Positions 16,809-25,940 of a DNA stretch of 64,000 bases are shown piece after piece (the first letter of the stretch is position 1; the number at the start of each line of letters is the position of its first letter). The stretch is taken from positions 186,001 to 250,000 of the forward strand of contig NZ_LKEV01000001.1 of NCBI RefSeq assembly GCF_001412085.1, written 5' to 3'. This DNA comes from Corynebacterium lowii. GTDB taxonomy: Bacteria > Actinomycetota > Actinomycetes > Mycobacteriales > Mycobacteriaceae. The position numbers were made by a program, and so were the translations under genes. The notes beneath the pieces were generated by a model. It was not told where the DNA came from and searched no databases. It saw nothing but the letters and a program-made list of their open reading frames with translations.

Positions 16809-18770
16809 TTAGTCTACGACACGGCCGGGACCGGCCTCCCCCGAGACTCGCGTGACCACCACGAAGGGGCCGATCTGCGTGAGATCCCACAACTTCTCAT
16901 CGGCAAAGGAATCGGGATTGAAGAACACACCCTTGAAGCGCACGTTGGGGTGATTGGGATAAATATCTTCCGCCAGGTGGAGCTTGAAGCCGGTTTTGGT
17001 CTCCGTGGCGGCATCGCGCTCCGCCTCCAAATCCCCGCGGAAAATGAACACATCTGGGGCGCGCCACGCCGGTTCGTGGAGGGCGGCGTCGAAGGTGGTG
17101 GGGTCCGCAAGTTCATCCCAGGAGCGCGTGGCCCAATCCTCGATGGCGGCATTGCGGCGATCAAACTCACCCAAGGGATTGGCATAATGGCTGGTAAAGG
17201 CCTGGAATCCGTAATAGGGGTGGAAGCTCATAAAGCGCGTCTCATCGGCCAGCACCACGGTATCGGCGGGATTATGGCCGTGGCGTTGAATCTCCTGGTC
17301 GATCTGCGCGTAATACTGGGTGGCGTTGGGGGCAAAGCGATCCGCGCGCTCGCCATAACCATCGGTATCCGAATAGGCGTAGTCGATGTTTTCCTGATTA
17401 TGGGTGGGAATATCCTGCGCGTACTTCACCCCGGCAAAGGAGAGCACCACCACCAAAGCCACCGTGACGGCCTGCTGGGCACGGGCGGAAAAGCGATCCG
17501 GGTATAGGGTGCGCAGCCCCTCGCGGCGAATCCAGGCAAAACCCATCACGCCCGCCGTGGCCAATTGCAGGGCCACCACCATCTCGATGCGGAACCCCAG
17601 CAGCGTGACTCCCCCCACGGTGAACACCATCGAGGCCAGGCACCACGCATACTGACACAGCAACACGAGCAGCAGGGCGCCCTCGGCGGGGCGTCGCCAG
17701 TGAATCACCAGATACACCAGCCCCACCATGCACAACACTCCCACGATGGAGGCCGCCAGGAAGGGCACCGGGAACTCCGCGCCCTCGCCGGGCAGATAGT
17801 GCATGGCCGTGGCCCCCGAACGCTCCCGATTCTGGGCGGTGGCCCACAGATACGGGCCCCAGGTAATCAGGGCGATGAGCACCGAACCCGTGCCCGCCGC
17901 CACCAGGTGTGCGATGGGCCGCCAGTTTTTGCTCGCGGCGGCCAGAACCAGGGCCATCACCACCACCGAACCCGCCGCCAGGGCCGTAAACAGCGTGTAT
18001 ATCGTGGCCGAAACACCCAGGAATATGGCCACCCCCGCCGTGGCAAACCACGAACCGCCCAGCGCGCGGCGCGCGATCACCGACACCGCGGGTACACCCA
18101 GGGCCACGATGATCGCATAGGGCTCCTGCGGCCCCAATTGCAGCATCAGACAGGTGCTCACCAGAGCAATCGCCGTGGCGGCGGGCAGGGAACCGAGCAG
18201 GCGCTGCCACACCGGCACCAGCAGGCAGGCGGCCGCAGAAATCGAAACGAGCGCCCACGGCTGATACACCTCCCACCCCGGCATGCCCAGCAGATTGGCC
18301 AGACGGCCGCCCAGCCAGAACCACGTGGGTGGGTAATAGGTGGGCATGTCAATGTAGTTCATGTCCGATAGCGAGGTGGTCTGCGCCATGCGGCTGAGGA
18401 ACTGCGTGCGAAAAGCCTGATCCACCTGGAGGCCATCAATGTAGAGGCGCGTGGCCGAAAGCGGCATGCCCGTGGTGCTAAACACCAGCGCCGCCGGGGA
18501 GAGGTACGCCGCGGTATAGGTGAGCGCGCGGCGCCAGTGCGGAATCGCGCCCCCGCGCATCCACCAGGCCAGCAACACGCCCACCACCACAAGCACCGCC
18601 GCACTGCCCGCCGTGGCGAGCGCCCGCGTGACCATCGAGGTGCTAAAAGCAGGCAGCGAAACCTGCTTGGCCAGGAACCAAAACACCAGAGTAAAAACGG
18701 CTCCCGCTACGGGGGCCAGCGCCATCGCCGCGAGGGTGCCGCGCCGCCCCAACCGATCTGTAGAACTCAT
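16809..18770 (-). CDS. aftA: galactan 5-O-arabinofuranosyltransferase AftA
   Basis: A 653-residue polytopic membrane protein that primes the galactan by adding the first arabinofuranose from decaprenyl-phosphoryl-arabinose. About eleven hydrophobic segments occupy residues 15-455 and a periplasmic C-terminal domain of about 200 residues follows. The early loop contains the acidic residues expected of GT-C enzymes (GLQVDQAFRTQFL). The start is the ATG giving MSSTDRLGRRG; the longer open frame upstream is a translated intergenic repeat. It is immediately upstream of emb, and the order dprE1-dprE2-aftA-emb matches the mycobacterial locus. Confidence 0.92.
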   Translation of the reverse strand: MSSTDRLGRRGTLAAMALAPVAGAVFTLVFWFLAKQVSLPAFSTSMVTRALATAGSAAVLVVVGVLLAWWMRGGAIPHWRRALTYTAAYLSPAALVFSTTGMPLSATRLYIDGLQVDQAFRTQFLSRMAQTTSLSDMNYIDMPTYYPPTWFWLGGRLANLLGMPGWEVYQPWALVSISAAACLLVPVWQRLLGSLPAATAIALVSTCLMLQLGPQEPYAIIVALGVPAVSVIARRALGGSWFATAGVAIFLGVSATIYTLFTALAAGSVVVMALVLAAASKNWRPIAHLVAAGTGSVLIALITWGPYLWATAQNRERSGATAMHYLPGEGAEFPVPFLAASIVGVLCMVGLVYLVIHWRRPAEGALLLVLLCQYAWCLASMVFTVGGVTLLGFRIEMVVALQLATAGVMGFAWIRREGLRTLYPDRFSARAQQAVTVALVVVLSFAGVKYAQDIPTHNQENIDYAYSDTDGYGERADRFAPNATQYYAQIDQEIQRHGHNPADTVVLADETRFMSFHPYYGFQAFTSHYANPLGEFDRRNAAIEDWATRSWDELADPTTFDAALHEPAWRAPDVFIFRGDLEAERDAATETKTGFKLHLAEDIYPNHPNVRFKGVFFNPDSFADEKLWDLTQIGPFVVVTRVSGEAGPGRVVD

Positions 18771-18798
18771 GGGCCTTAGTTTCCCATAGGTGGGTGCG

Positions 18799-19084
18799 CG
18801 CTTTGGGGTGCCACTGCGGGGTGTGGGGAGGGTTTCTCGGGTGAGATGGCACCCCTTGGTGTTGGCGGTGTGCCGGTTACTCCGCGTGGGGGTGGCCCCT
18901 AGCACCAAGGGGTGCCACTGGGGAGGTGCGGGGGTCGCCGCCAGGCGCTAACGGCACCCCTTCGAGTGGTGCCCGCCCCGCTTATCGACGCCGCCCCTCC
19001 CTCCCCTCCCGCGCCCCAGCACCAAGGGGTGCCAGCACGGGGTTGGTGGGGCGGCCAACCTCTCCAATGGCACCCCTTGGGGTT
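18799..19084. repeat. intergenic inverted-repeat units (three) in a 390-bp gap
   Basis: Units lie at 18799-18860, 18902-18966 and 19019-19084, each with GGGGTGCCA and TGGCACCCC (or CGGCACCCC) arms. A core GCTTATCGACGCC lies between units two and three at 18980-18992. They sit between dprE2 and aftA, inside what is otherwise a compact same-strand locus. No gene is visible in this gap. Confidence 0.9.
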
Positions 19085-19110
19085 GGAGAGGCGCCGAGGA
19101 GGCGCACAAC

Positions 19111-19143
19111 AAAAAAACAGCCCCCACCACCAGGGCAGGGGCC
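19111..19143 (-). terminator. intrinsic terminator of dprE1-dprE2
   Basis: Read on the minus strand, GCCCC and GGGGC form the base of a GC-rich hairpin, followed by TG and seven T residues. It lies 18 bases after the dprE2 stop, so aftA probably has its own promoter in the repeat-rich gap. Confidence 0.7.
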
Positions 19144-19160
19144 ACAAAGGAATCACAAGC

Positions 19161-19922
19161 CTAGAAAGGCAGGTGCCGGAAAATCTGCCGCGGAATGAAG
19201 TTGAAGGCGGCGGTCACCAGCTGGAAGGCCGGGTGGACAAAGATGATGTCCTTCTTATTCACCACGGCTTCCACGGTGTCCTTGGCTACGTGCTCGGCGG
19301 ATACGGTCAGGGGGGCCTCCTTCACGCCGGCGGACATCTTGGTGCGCACCTGGCCGGGCCGTACCACCAGCACGTTCACTCCGGAACCGCGCAGGGCCTC
19401 GCCCAGTTGGGTGTAGAAGCCGTCCAGGCCGGCCTTGGCGGCGCCGTAGACGAAGTTGGAGCGTCGTACTCGCACCCCGGCCACGGAGGAAAGCGCCACG
19501 ATGGTGCCGTGGCCCTGCTTTTTCATCTGCTCGCTCAGCAGCACGCCCACGGAGACGGGGCCGGTGTAATTGACCTGTGCAGAGGCCACGGCGGCGGCCT
19601 GGTTCTGCCAGAGTTCTTCCTGGTCGCCCAGGGTGCCAAAGGCCACGATGGCTACGTCCACGTCACCGGCGGAGAAGGCCTGGGAAATGACCTCGGGGTG
19701 GGTATCAAAGGCGGTGGCGTCGAAGTCGAGCACCTCCACCACGCTGGCACCGGCCTGCTCTAGTTGGGCCACGGCGGCGTCGATACGCGGGCTGTTGGCG
19801 CGGGCGGCCAGGGTGACGCGGGCGGGGCCGCGGGAGAGGAACTCGGAGACGATGGCGAGCCCGATTTCCGAGGTGCCGCCGAGGAGAAGGATGTTCTGGG
19901 CTTGGCCCACTGCGTTTAACAT
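19161..19922 (-). CDS. dprE2: decaprenylphosphoryl-2-keto-ribose reductase DprE2
   Basis: A 253-residue short-chain dehydrogenase that reduces decaprenylphosphoryl-2-keto-erythro-pentofuranose to decaprenylphosphoryl-arabinose, the second half of the DprE1/DprE2 epimerisation. LLLGGTSEIGLAI is the cofactor loop, SSVAGVRVRRSNFVYGAAKAG holds the catalytic Ser and YxxxK, and RPGQVRTKM follows. The C-terminus FNFIPRQIFRHLPF is hydrophobic and basic, consistent with membrane association. It is 12 bases downstream of dprE1. Confidence 0.95.
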   Translation of the reverse strand: MLNAVGQAQNILLLGGTSEIGLAIVSEFLSRGPARVTLAARANSPRIDAAVAQLEQAGASVVEVLDFDATAFDTHPEVISQAFSAGDVDVAIVAFGTLGDQEELWQNQAAAVASAQVNYTGPVSVGVLLSEQMKKQGHGTIVALSSVAGVRVRRSNFVYGAAKAGLDGFYTQLGEALRGSGVNVLVVRPGQVRTKMSAGVKEAPLTVSAEHVAKDTVEAVVNKKDIIFVHPAFQLVTAAFNFIPRQIFRHLPF

Positions 19923-19934
19923 GTGTGCTCCTTA

Positions 19935-21350
19935 TTAGTGCAGTTCGAGTCGGCGGGACATATCGGAGGCGAATACGCCGGTGGGGTCGATGGCGTTGCG
20001 GGTGGCCAGCCACCCCTCCAGGCCGGGGTACATCTGGTGGAAGTTTTCGGCGGAGGTGCGGGATTCCTTGGCCAGGTAGAGGCGGCCACCGAACTCCATG
20101 ACCTGACGGTCGAGGTCGTCGAGGAGGGCGCCCAGGCCGGGGCGAATGGGGAAGTCCACGCACACGTTCCAACCCGGCATGGGGTAGGAGAGCGGGGCTT
20201 TGTTGCCGGGGCCGAAGAGCTTGAACACGTTGAGCGCCGAGTAGTGGCCGGAGGCCTGGATCTGCTTGATGATCTCCTTGAAGGGCTCCACCGCCTCCAC
20301 CGGAACCACGAACTGATACTGCAAGAAGCCGCGCGAGCCGTAGCCGCGGTTCCACTCCCCGATGAGATCGAGGGGCTGGTAGAACTGCGTGAGGTTTTTC
20401 ACCTGGTTCCGCGCGGGCGCCCCCATGATGTAGTAAGCCTGGCCCACGGCGGAGAGGGTGAGCTTGTTGAGCGTCCAGGAGGGGAATACATCGGGGACGG
20501 TCATCAGCTGCGGGGCGTGGAACTTCAGCGGGTCCTTGGCCAGTTTGGGGGCCAGTTCCTTGAGCTGGTCCAGGGTGGCCAGGGAGCCGCGGGAGATGGT
20601 GGCGCGGCCCAGTTTGGGGGCGGGCGAGATGGCGTCGAACCACGCGGAGGAGTAGGTGTAGTTCACCTCGGAGCCATCGGAGTGGAACTCGATGGTCTCT
20701 TCGAGGGTGTCGGTGCGGTCGGTATCCGCGATGAAGAAGGCGGTTTCCGTCTTGGTCATGCGGATCACGGCGCGCAGGATAATGCCGGTCAGGCCCATGC
20801 CGCCCACGGTGGCCCAGAAGAGTTCGCCGTTGGGATCGTCCGCGCTGCCCTCGGGTTCGAGGTGAAGCACGCGGCCATCGGCCACGAGGAGTTCCATGGA
20901 CACCACGTGGTTGCCAAAGGAACCGGCGGAGTGGTGATTCTTGCCGTGAATATCCGGGCCGATGGCCCCGCCGATGGTCACCTGGCGAGTGCCGGGCAGC
21001 ACCGGAACCCACAGGCCATAGGGCAGAGCGGCCTTCATCAGTTGGTCGAGGGTCACACCGGCGTCCACGTCCACCAGGGCGGTGTCGGGGTCGATGGAGT
21101 GGATGCGGTTGAGCGCCTGCATGTCAATGACCAGGCCGCCGCCGTTTTGGGCGGGGTCGCCATAGGAGCGGCCCATGCCGCGGGCGATCACGCCGCGGCG
21201 GGCGTACTCGGGCTTCGAGGAGTTTTCGTCGGCCACCTGGGCCACGGCCTCGATGATGGTTTCCACGTCCGGGGTGGAGAGCACGTGGGCCGTCGACGGC
21301 GCGGTGCGGCCCCACCCGTAGAGGGACTGTTCCTTGGTCTGGAATGCCAT
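19935..21350 (-). CDS. dprE1: decaprenylphosphoryl-beta-D-ribose 2-oxidase DprE1
   Basis: A 471-residue FAD-dependent oxidase of the VAO/ALDC type. The FAD-binding half includes [16 protein letters not shown] (about 57-72), [20 protein letters not shown], and [10 protein letters not shown]. The substrate domain includes [10 protein letters not shown], with the Cys (397) that benzothiazinones bind covalently in mycobacterial DprE1, and the active-site Lys in [12 protein letters not shown]. It oxidises the C2 hydroxyl of decaprenylphosphoryl-ribose. The start is MAFQTKEQS at 21350; the upstream extension lacks support. Residues 248-260 ([13 protein letters not shown]) are encoded by a 42-bp tract shared with tyrA. 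Confidence 0.95.
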   Translation of the reverse strand: MAFQTKEQSLYGWGRTAPSTAHVLSTPDVETIIEAVAQVADENSSKPEYARRGVIARGMGRSYGDPAQNGGGLVIDMQALNRIHSIDPDTALVDVDAGVTLDQLMKAALPYGLWVPVLPGTRQVTIGGAIGPDIHGKNHHSAGSFGNHVVSMELLVADGRVLHLEPEGSADDPNGELFWATVGGMGLTGIILRAVIRMTKTETAFFIADTDRTDTLEETIEFHSDGSEVNYTYSSAWFDAISPAPKLGRATISRGSLATLDQLKELAPKLAKDPLKFHAPQLMTVPDVFPSWTLNKLTLSAVGQAYYIMGAPARNQVKNLTQFYQPLDLIGEWNRGYGSRGFLQYQFVVPVEAVEPFKEIIKQIQASGHYSALNVFKLFGPGNKAPLSYPMPGWNVCVDFPIRPGLGALLDDLDRQVMEFGGRLYLAKESRTSAENFHQMYPGLEGWLATRNAIDPTGVFASDMSRRLELH

Positions 21351-21452
21351 GATGTAAGGAATCTTTCCGAAAAGGCGTACTAGATACTGCACCCACCTTA
21401 GCGGCACCCCGTGTCCGCACTACCCCGCGGAGGTGCGGATCACAGAGAACTC

Positions 21453-21671
21453 CTAGAGATCCATCAGTTCCCGAATCCGCCCCGGCAACTCCGCCTGCGA
21501 GGTAATCACCGGGCCGTCGTAGGCGCGCAGCTCCTCGTACACCAGCACCCGGCTGGTGGAATCGAGCAGGGGAAGCTCCTGGGCCATGAGGCGAGTCATG
21601 AAGTCATCCAGGGGCAGATTGGTGCGCTGAGCAGCCTCGTGTTGCTCCGGTTGACCTTTTCTTCCGAACAT
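21453..21671 (-). CDS. small hypothetical protein upstream of dprE1
   Basis: A 72-residue soluble protein (MFGRKGQPEQHEAAQRTN onward), predicted mostly helical, ending GRIRELMDL. There is no recognisable domain. The ATG at 21671 is taken; a TTG three codons earlier is possible. Neither has a convincing ribosome-binding site, so the transcript may be leaderless. It lies 102 bases from dprE1 on the same strand and divergent from 21701. Confidence 0.6.
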   Translation of the reverse strand: MFGRKGQPEQHEAAQRTNLPLDDFMTRLMAQELPLLDSTSRVLVYEELRAYDGPVITSQAELPGRIRELMDL

Positions 21672-21700
21672 GGCTCCCAAGGATAGCTAGGGTGGTGGGC

Positions 21701-22126
21701 ATGACGCAGACGGATTACTACAGCCTGGACGACACCCGCGCCGGGCGCCTCACCCAGGCAGCCTTTGCGGGAATCTGGGAGGCCCTGCCGGATTACGTGT
21801 CCTCACCCCTGGCACGCCGCGCCCTCAAGGCCCTGCTGCTCAGCGGCGGCGTGAGCCTGGTGGCCTACCTCAACAGTGTGGACGAGGACCCCAACAACCA
21901 TCCCAGCGCCCTGCTCAGCGAGGTGGATCTCAGCCCCAAGCAAACCTGGGCGATCCTCGGCGGTGGGCTGCTGGGCGGCGTGCTCACCGCGCGCATGGGG
22001 GAGAAGGTGCGCGCCGGGCTCGTGCGCCACTTACGACGCCGCGGCCTCAAGCGCCCCCACACCGCCCTGGGGGTGGCGGCCGCCGTGGTGGTTTTCGGTC
22101 TCTCCGAAGCGCAGGCGCGGCGATGA
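21701..22126 (+). CDS. hypothetical small membrane protein
   Basis: A 141-residue protein starting MTQTDYYSLDDTRAGR. Two or three hydrophobic stretches (ALLLSGGVSLVAYL, AILGGGLLGGVLTA, and a C-terminal ALGVAAAVVVFGL) suggest a small membrane protein with a basic cytoplasmic loop (RHLRRRGLKRPH). No family is recognised. It overlaps the next gene by 4 bases and begins a run of same-strand genes leading to the GtrA-like gene. Confidence 0.65.
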   Translation: MTQTDYYSLDDTRAGRLTQAAFAGIWEALPDYVSSPLARRALKALLLSGGVSLVAYLNSVDEDPNNHPSALLSEVDLSPKQTWAILGGGLLGGVLTARMGEKVRAGLVRHLRRRGLKRPHTALGVAAAVVVFGLSEAQARR

Positions 22127-22572
22127 TCGCGGTCGTCGATAAGCAATCCGACGCCACGGTGGTGTGGCACGTGCAGACCACCGTGGGGGACACGGCGGTG
22201 ATGTCCGGGGCGTGGATCGTAGAGGACCCCACCGATCTGCTGGTGGACGCCGTGCAGGTGAGCCCCGGGCCTAAGGCCGTGGAGGAGCTGGCCGAGGCGA
22301 TCGCCGCCGAGCGTGAGCGGGTGCGCGAGGCCGCCTCCGAGGCGATCAAGGGCCTGCGCCTGGACCCCCTCGTGGTGCCTGACCTGGACGTTCTGGCAGA
22401 TACCTACCAGGGCGAGCCGATGGCTCAGCGAGCCTGGGTGACGGCCACCGCGCTGGCACAGCTGGTGCAGCAGTGGCACACGCTGGAAACGCAGCGCCGC
22501 TCCCGCAAGCACCTCCAAGAAGTTTTTGGGAAGGAGATTCGGCCGCTGCCGCTGATTCACCATGCCCCCTGA
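22123..22572 (+). CDS. hypothetical protein
   Basis: A 149-residue soluble protein. The N-terminal half is beta-rich (MIAVVDKQSDATVVWHVQT). A helical, charged middle (EELAEAIAAERERVREAASEA as seen around residues 54-74) and a C-terminal amphipathic helix follow. Its start overlaps the previous stop (ATGATCG) and its end overlaps the next start. The function is unknown. Confidence 0.65.
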   Translation: MIAVVDKQSDATVVWHVQTTVGDTAVMSGAWIVEDPTDLLVDAVQVSPGPKAVEELAEAIAAERERVREAASEAIKGLRLDPLVVPDLDVLADTYQGEPMAQRAWVTATALAQLVQQWHTLETQRRSRKHLQEVFGKEIRPLPLIHHAP

Positions 22573-23407
22573 GAACCCGGTTACCGTGTTGCTCCAAGCC
22601 GTCAGCCTGCACGGCGACGTGGAGGTTTACCGGCACATCGGCATCGACGGTTCCCTGCACCTCAAAGACCTGCACCGCGTGCTGGACACCTGCTTCGGGC
22701 TTATCGACGACCCCGCCAGCGCCCGCTCCTGGCACTTCAGCGCGGGTGGGGAGGACGTGGACGCCGGCGACCGCATTTTAAGTGTGATCGACGATCACCT
22801 GACTTACCACTGGGGCCTGTGGCAGGTGGACCTGAGCGCCGTGGGAACCTTTCCGCGCGATGCCCACACCCCGTGGGCGCTGTGCGTGGGAGGCTCGGGG
22901 AGTTTCCGCCACACCACCTTTGACCTGCCGGCCATTAACACCGCGCTCACCGGGCAGGTAACCATTCGCGCTGTGCTTCAACAGGTGGCCCCGGGAGCGC
23001 GTAGCATTATTGAGCGCTCCGAGCTCTTTGACTTCGTGCCGCTCCTCCAGGCCCTTGACCTCGCGGCTGTGCCCTCTTTGGAGCGCTCCGTGGTGGCGGC
23101 TTTGGGTGATCTTCCTGTGGAGCAGAGCCCCGTGCAAGTGGACGCCTTTTGGTGCGTGATGCTGGGGCTGGCCTGCTTCTCCGAGGAGACCCTCACCGAT
23201 GAGGTGGTGACCTCCGCGATGGCGGCCCTGGGGCATGGCTCATTGAGTGGTTCGCAGGTGCGCGCCCTATGCGCGGATTCCCTCGCGGTGTTGGCCTCCG
23301 TGGGCGGTTACGGGCCGGAACAATTGCCCCCGGTGGACCGCCTGGAGATCTACCGGGAGGTACTGCGCGGCAACGTCGCGGTTCTGATTCCGGCTCAAGT
23401 AGGCTAA
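22562..23407 (+). CDS. protein with possible pRiA4b ORF-3-like N-terminal domain
   Basis: A 281-residue protein. The N-terminal 120 residues (hydrophobic strand VTVLLQAVSL, a conserved-looking LHLKDLHRVLDTCFGL, WHFSAGG, then DHLTYHWGLWQVDL) resemble the plasmid pRiA4b ORF-3 / IS1096 TnpR-like fold. The C-terminal 150 residues are helical and unrecognised. The match is by eye only. It is translationally coupled to the preceding gene. Confidence 0.5.
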   Translation: MPPENPVTVLLQAVSLHGDVEVYRHIGIDGSLHLKDLHRVLDTCFGLIDDPASARSWHFSAGGEDVDAGDRILSVIDDHLTYHWGLWQVDLSAVGTFPRDAHTPWALCVGGSGSFRHTTFDLPAINTALTGQVTIRAVLQQVAPGARSIIERSELFDFVPLLQALDLAAVPSLERSVVAALGDLPVEQSPVQVDAFWCVMLGLACFSEETLTDEVVTSAMAALGHGSLSGSQVRALCADSLAVLASVGGYGPEQLPPVDRLEIYREVLRGNVAVLIPAQVG

Positions 23408-23413
23408 CCCCTT

Positions 23414-23821
23414 GTGCGCGACGATCAGTTGAAAAGCCAGGGCATCCGATTCCTGATTAGCGGCGGTATCTCCGCCGTGGTGGACCTGGGCCTGACCTGG
23501 ATATGCAACGTGGCGCTGGGCTGGACAATCCCGGCCTCACGCACCATCGGCTTCATCTTTGGCACCCTTACGGCCTACATGATTAACCGCCGCTGGACCT
23601 TCCGCGCCGAACCCTCCTGGCGGCGCTTTATCGCCGTGATGGCCCTCTACGCCGTGACCTACGGCATCAACGTGGGCGGCCAAACCCTCTGCCAGCGACT
23701 TTTCCAAGACTGGGGCTGGAACCACACCCTCGCCCTCCTCGTGGCCTTCGTCCTCTCCCAGGGCACGGCCACGGTGATTAACTTCGTGATGCAGCGGGTG
23801 TTTATCTTCCGCGCGCGGTGA
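23414..23821 (+). CDS. GtrA family membrane protein
   Basis: A 135-residue protein with four membrane helices in the GtrA pattern: an N-terminal basic QGIRFLISGGISAVVDLGLTW, then FIFGTLTAYMINRRWTFR (the hallmark N-R-x-W-T-F), and a C-terminal VMQRVFIFRAR. GtrA-like proteins are proposed to flip or help handle polyprenyl-phosphate sugars; the mycobacterial homologue beside dprE1 (Rv3789) is implicated in arabinan assembly. The location close to dprE1 and glfT1 supports that role. It starts with GTG and is last in its transcription unit. Confidence 0.88.
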   Translation: MRDDQLKSQGIRFLISGGISAVVDLGLTWICNVALGWTIPASRTIGFIFGTLTAYMINRRWTFRAEPSWRRFIAVMALYAVTYGINVGGQTLCQRLFQDWGWNHTLALLVAFVLSQGTATVINFVMQRVFIFRAR

Positions 23822-23863
23822 TGTGTGGGGGTGTTTTTTTTTGGGGGGGGGCTGTGCTTTGGC

Positions 23864-23926
23864 CCCCAAGGGGTGCCATTGCGGGGTGGATCGGGATGTC
23901 GTGGGGCGTAGTGGCACCCCTTAGTG
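23864..23926. repeat. intergenic inverted-repeat unit
   Basis: One unit with arms CCAAGGGGTGCCATTG and AGTGGCACCCCTTAG lies between the convergent GtrA and glfT1 genes. It is preceded by an 8-T run and a 9-G run (23834-23851) that could assist termination. Confidence 0.88.
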
Positions 23927-23937
23927 CTGAGGAATAC

Positions 23938-24846
23938 TCAGGAGGGGCGCTGAAATTGCTCTCGACGCCCCAATCGGTGCAACGTCAGCCATTCCTTGAA
24001 GCCCGCGGGATCACGTTGTTGTACTAGGAAGAACCAGGCAAAACGCGCATATTCCTGGGGGAGGAGTTTGCGCATACCCGGTTGGCTCATGAGGTAGCCA
24101 CGATTGCGATAGGTGAAAAAGCGCTTGGACTCGCTGCTGGGGTATTGGGTGTGCATCTTGCCACCGAGAATGGGTTTGAACTCCTCCGAGCCATCGGGGT
24201 GGAGATACGCGGTGGTCAAAGCGGTGCCGAAACTCAGACCCGAGCGCATCAACCTGCGGTGGTACTCCACCTCATCGCCACGAATAAAGAGGCGATAGTC
24301 CGGTACCCCGATGATTTCCATAGCGCGGGAGGAAATGAGCGCACCATTAAAGAGGCTGGCGATTCCTGGAATGAAATCCCCTTCTAATTCAGCGAGGGTT
24401 CGCTTCCACGTCAATCCTTGACGCAGCGGGAAAGCCAGGTGGTCGGGGCTATCTATATTGCAGACCACGGGGGAGACCTCGTGGAGGCGGTGACGTTCGG
24501 CGGCGTCGATAAGCGTGGCCAGGACGTGCTGGTCGCGGGGGCGGCCATCGTCGTCGGCGCACCACACGGCCTGGGCACCCAGGGCCAAGGCAGTGAGGAA
24601 GCCGTAGGCGAATCCGCCGGCCCCACCTAAGTTTGTGCGGCTGGGAAGGTAGACGCCGCGTTCACCGGCGACTTCTAGGAGGAGTTCCTTGACGGAATCC
24701 TCGGCTGCGTTATCAACCACGATGACCCATTCCACGGGCCGGGTCTGCGAGCATACCTGTTCTAGGGAGGCGCGAAGTTGCTCCACCCGTTTGTGGGTAA
24801 CAATGACGGCGGCAACGGAATCAGACCTGTTCAGCGGCGGAATCAT
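23938..24846 (-). CDS. glfT1: galactofuranosyltransferase GlfT1 (GT2)
   Basis: A 302-residue GT-A glycosyltransferase that adds the first galactofuranose residues to the decaprenyl-PP-GlcNAc-rhamnose linker. AVIVTHKRVEQL is the nucleotide-binding start. TNLGGAGGFAYG follows, with DDD at 98-100 (the metal-binding DxD type). IRGDEVEYHRRL carries the catalytic base region. The length equals that of mycobacterial GlfT1. Its first 26 bases overlap the upstream AbiEi-like gene. It contains a 13-mer core at 24502 (TLIDAA). In mycobacteria glfT1 lies between wzt and wzm; here it is downstream of wzt with one extra gene inserted. Confidence 0.92.
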   Translation of the reverse strand: MIPPLNRSDSVAAVIVTHKRVEQLRASLEQVCSQTRPVEWVIVVDNAAEDSVKELLLEVAGERGVYLPSRTNLGGAGGFAYGFLTALALGAQAVWCADDDGRPRDQHVLATLIDAAERHRLHEVSPVVCNIDSPDHLAFPLRQGLTWKRTLAELEGDFIPGIASLFNGALISSRAMEIIGVPDYRLFIRGDEVEYHRRLMRSGLSFGTALTTAYLHPDGSEEFKPILGGKMHTQYPSSESKRFFTYRNRGYLMSQPGMRKLLPQEYARFAWFFLVQQRDPAGFKEWLTLHRLGRREQFQRPS

Positions 24847-25804
24847 GCCTACATTCTGCCACGCCCCGATGCCACCGCCACACGGGATAATCGCTAAACG
24901 GGGAACGTTGCCCGCTGGCGATCTCGATAATATCCTTGACCACCTCCTCCACGTGATGATCCACGCAGGTCGAGGTATAACGCAGTGCGTAGTAGCCCTG
25001 GCTTATTGCGTCATTATTTTTCCAGCGGTCTTTTACGAATGCGGCGTGACTATTGTGAAAAGCAGTGCCATCAATATCCACCACGACCTTTTTCTTCCCT
25101 TGCACTAGGCCATCCCAGAAGTGGCTGCCTACCTTGACGTTTTGTTTTATTTTCCACCCCTTGATTTTGAGCTTGCGAAAAACCTTGCGCTCCGTTTCGC
25201 TATCCGCGCCGATGGAGGCGCGGCCTAGTAGCGCGGTGAGTCCTGTTCGGCAAGCGGTTCCCAGCCTGGCAGTGTCCTTTTCTAGGGCGGCCGGGCCTGT
25301 TCTTCGAGCGTAATGCTGTTCCAATACGCGGGTGAGGACATCTTGGGTGCTATCACGCAGGCGGCGGCGAATGGGTTTGAGGGTATTGACGAGATTTCGG
25401 GGTGATAATAAAGAAAGATCGCGTACCACTGCGGCGGCACATAGAACTGTGATGCCATGAATCCGTGTAGTGGGGATACATCGACGCCGCGTAATGCGGA
25501 GAGATTTGCCGCCCTTATCCGATTTGCCGCGGGGCACTACGGCGTGAAGCGGCAGGGTAACCGGTTGGCCTAGAAAAAGTTGTATGGCCGTGACTCCTGT
25601 GAAGGCGAGGTGTGGTTTGAGCAGGGAAAAAGTTTCGCAGAGCTGCATGGGTGTGAGGTGTTGATCGGAGTAGAGGCCGCGCATGATGCGGTGCAAGGTG
25701 CCCTCTTTGAGCCTGCGCGCTATGGAGTAGCGGGTTTCTCCTGTGCGTTTTAATTCAGCGGTGGAGGTGACCAAGATGCCACCGATTCCCATTCGAACCA
25801 TCAT
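24821..25804 (-). CDS. AbiEi-like antitoxin domain with DUF559/restriction-fold C-terminus
   Basis: A 327-residue protein. The N-terminal 75 residues resemble the winged-helix AbiEi antitoxin domain (YSIARRLKEGTLHRIMRGLYS). A central domain follows. The C-terminal 110 residues resemble the DUF559/Vsr-like nuclease fold (GWKIKQNVKVGSHFWDGLV, then VVVDIDGTAFHN and NDAISQGYYALRYT). These single-gene actinobacterial proteins are usually annotated as type IV toxin-antitoxin AbiEi family, but no AbiEii partner is adjacent. The codons are less GC-rich than in the neighbours. It overlaps glfT1 and so is likely co-transcribed. Whether it cuts DNA is unknown. Confidence 0.7.
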   Translation of the reverse strand: MMVRMGIGGILVTSTAELKRTGETRYSIARRLKEGTLHRIMRGLYSDQHLTPMQLCETFSLLKPHLAFTGVTAIQLFLGQPVTLPLHAVVPRGKSDKGGKSLRITRRRCIPTTRIHGITVLCAAAVVRDLSLLSPRNLVNTLKPIRRRLRDSTQDVLTRVLEQHYARRTGPAALEKDTARLGTACRTGLTALLGRASIGADSETERKVFRKLKIKGWKIKQNVKVGSHFWDGLVQGKKKVVVDIDGTAFHNSHAAFVKDRWKNNDAISQGYYALRYTSTCVDHHVEEVVKDIIEIASGQRSPFSDYPVWRWHRGVAECRHDSAAEQV

Positions 25805-25940
25805 TCCCCCTCGTGGTGATTTTTCTCGTTTTGGACGACTCTAGACGAGGGGTGGGGCAAGCGTGTTCGAAAAGATGAAGGGTTGTGGATAACTCTTTGA
25901 GCGGGAGGGTGGCTGTGGATAACTTGGTGGCGGGGTGTCG

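Noticed and set aside
22562..23407. IS1096 or plasmid insertion remnant because of the pRiA4b-like domain
   Set aside because: The gene is intact, coupled to its neighbours and shows no terminal repeats or transposase.
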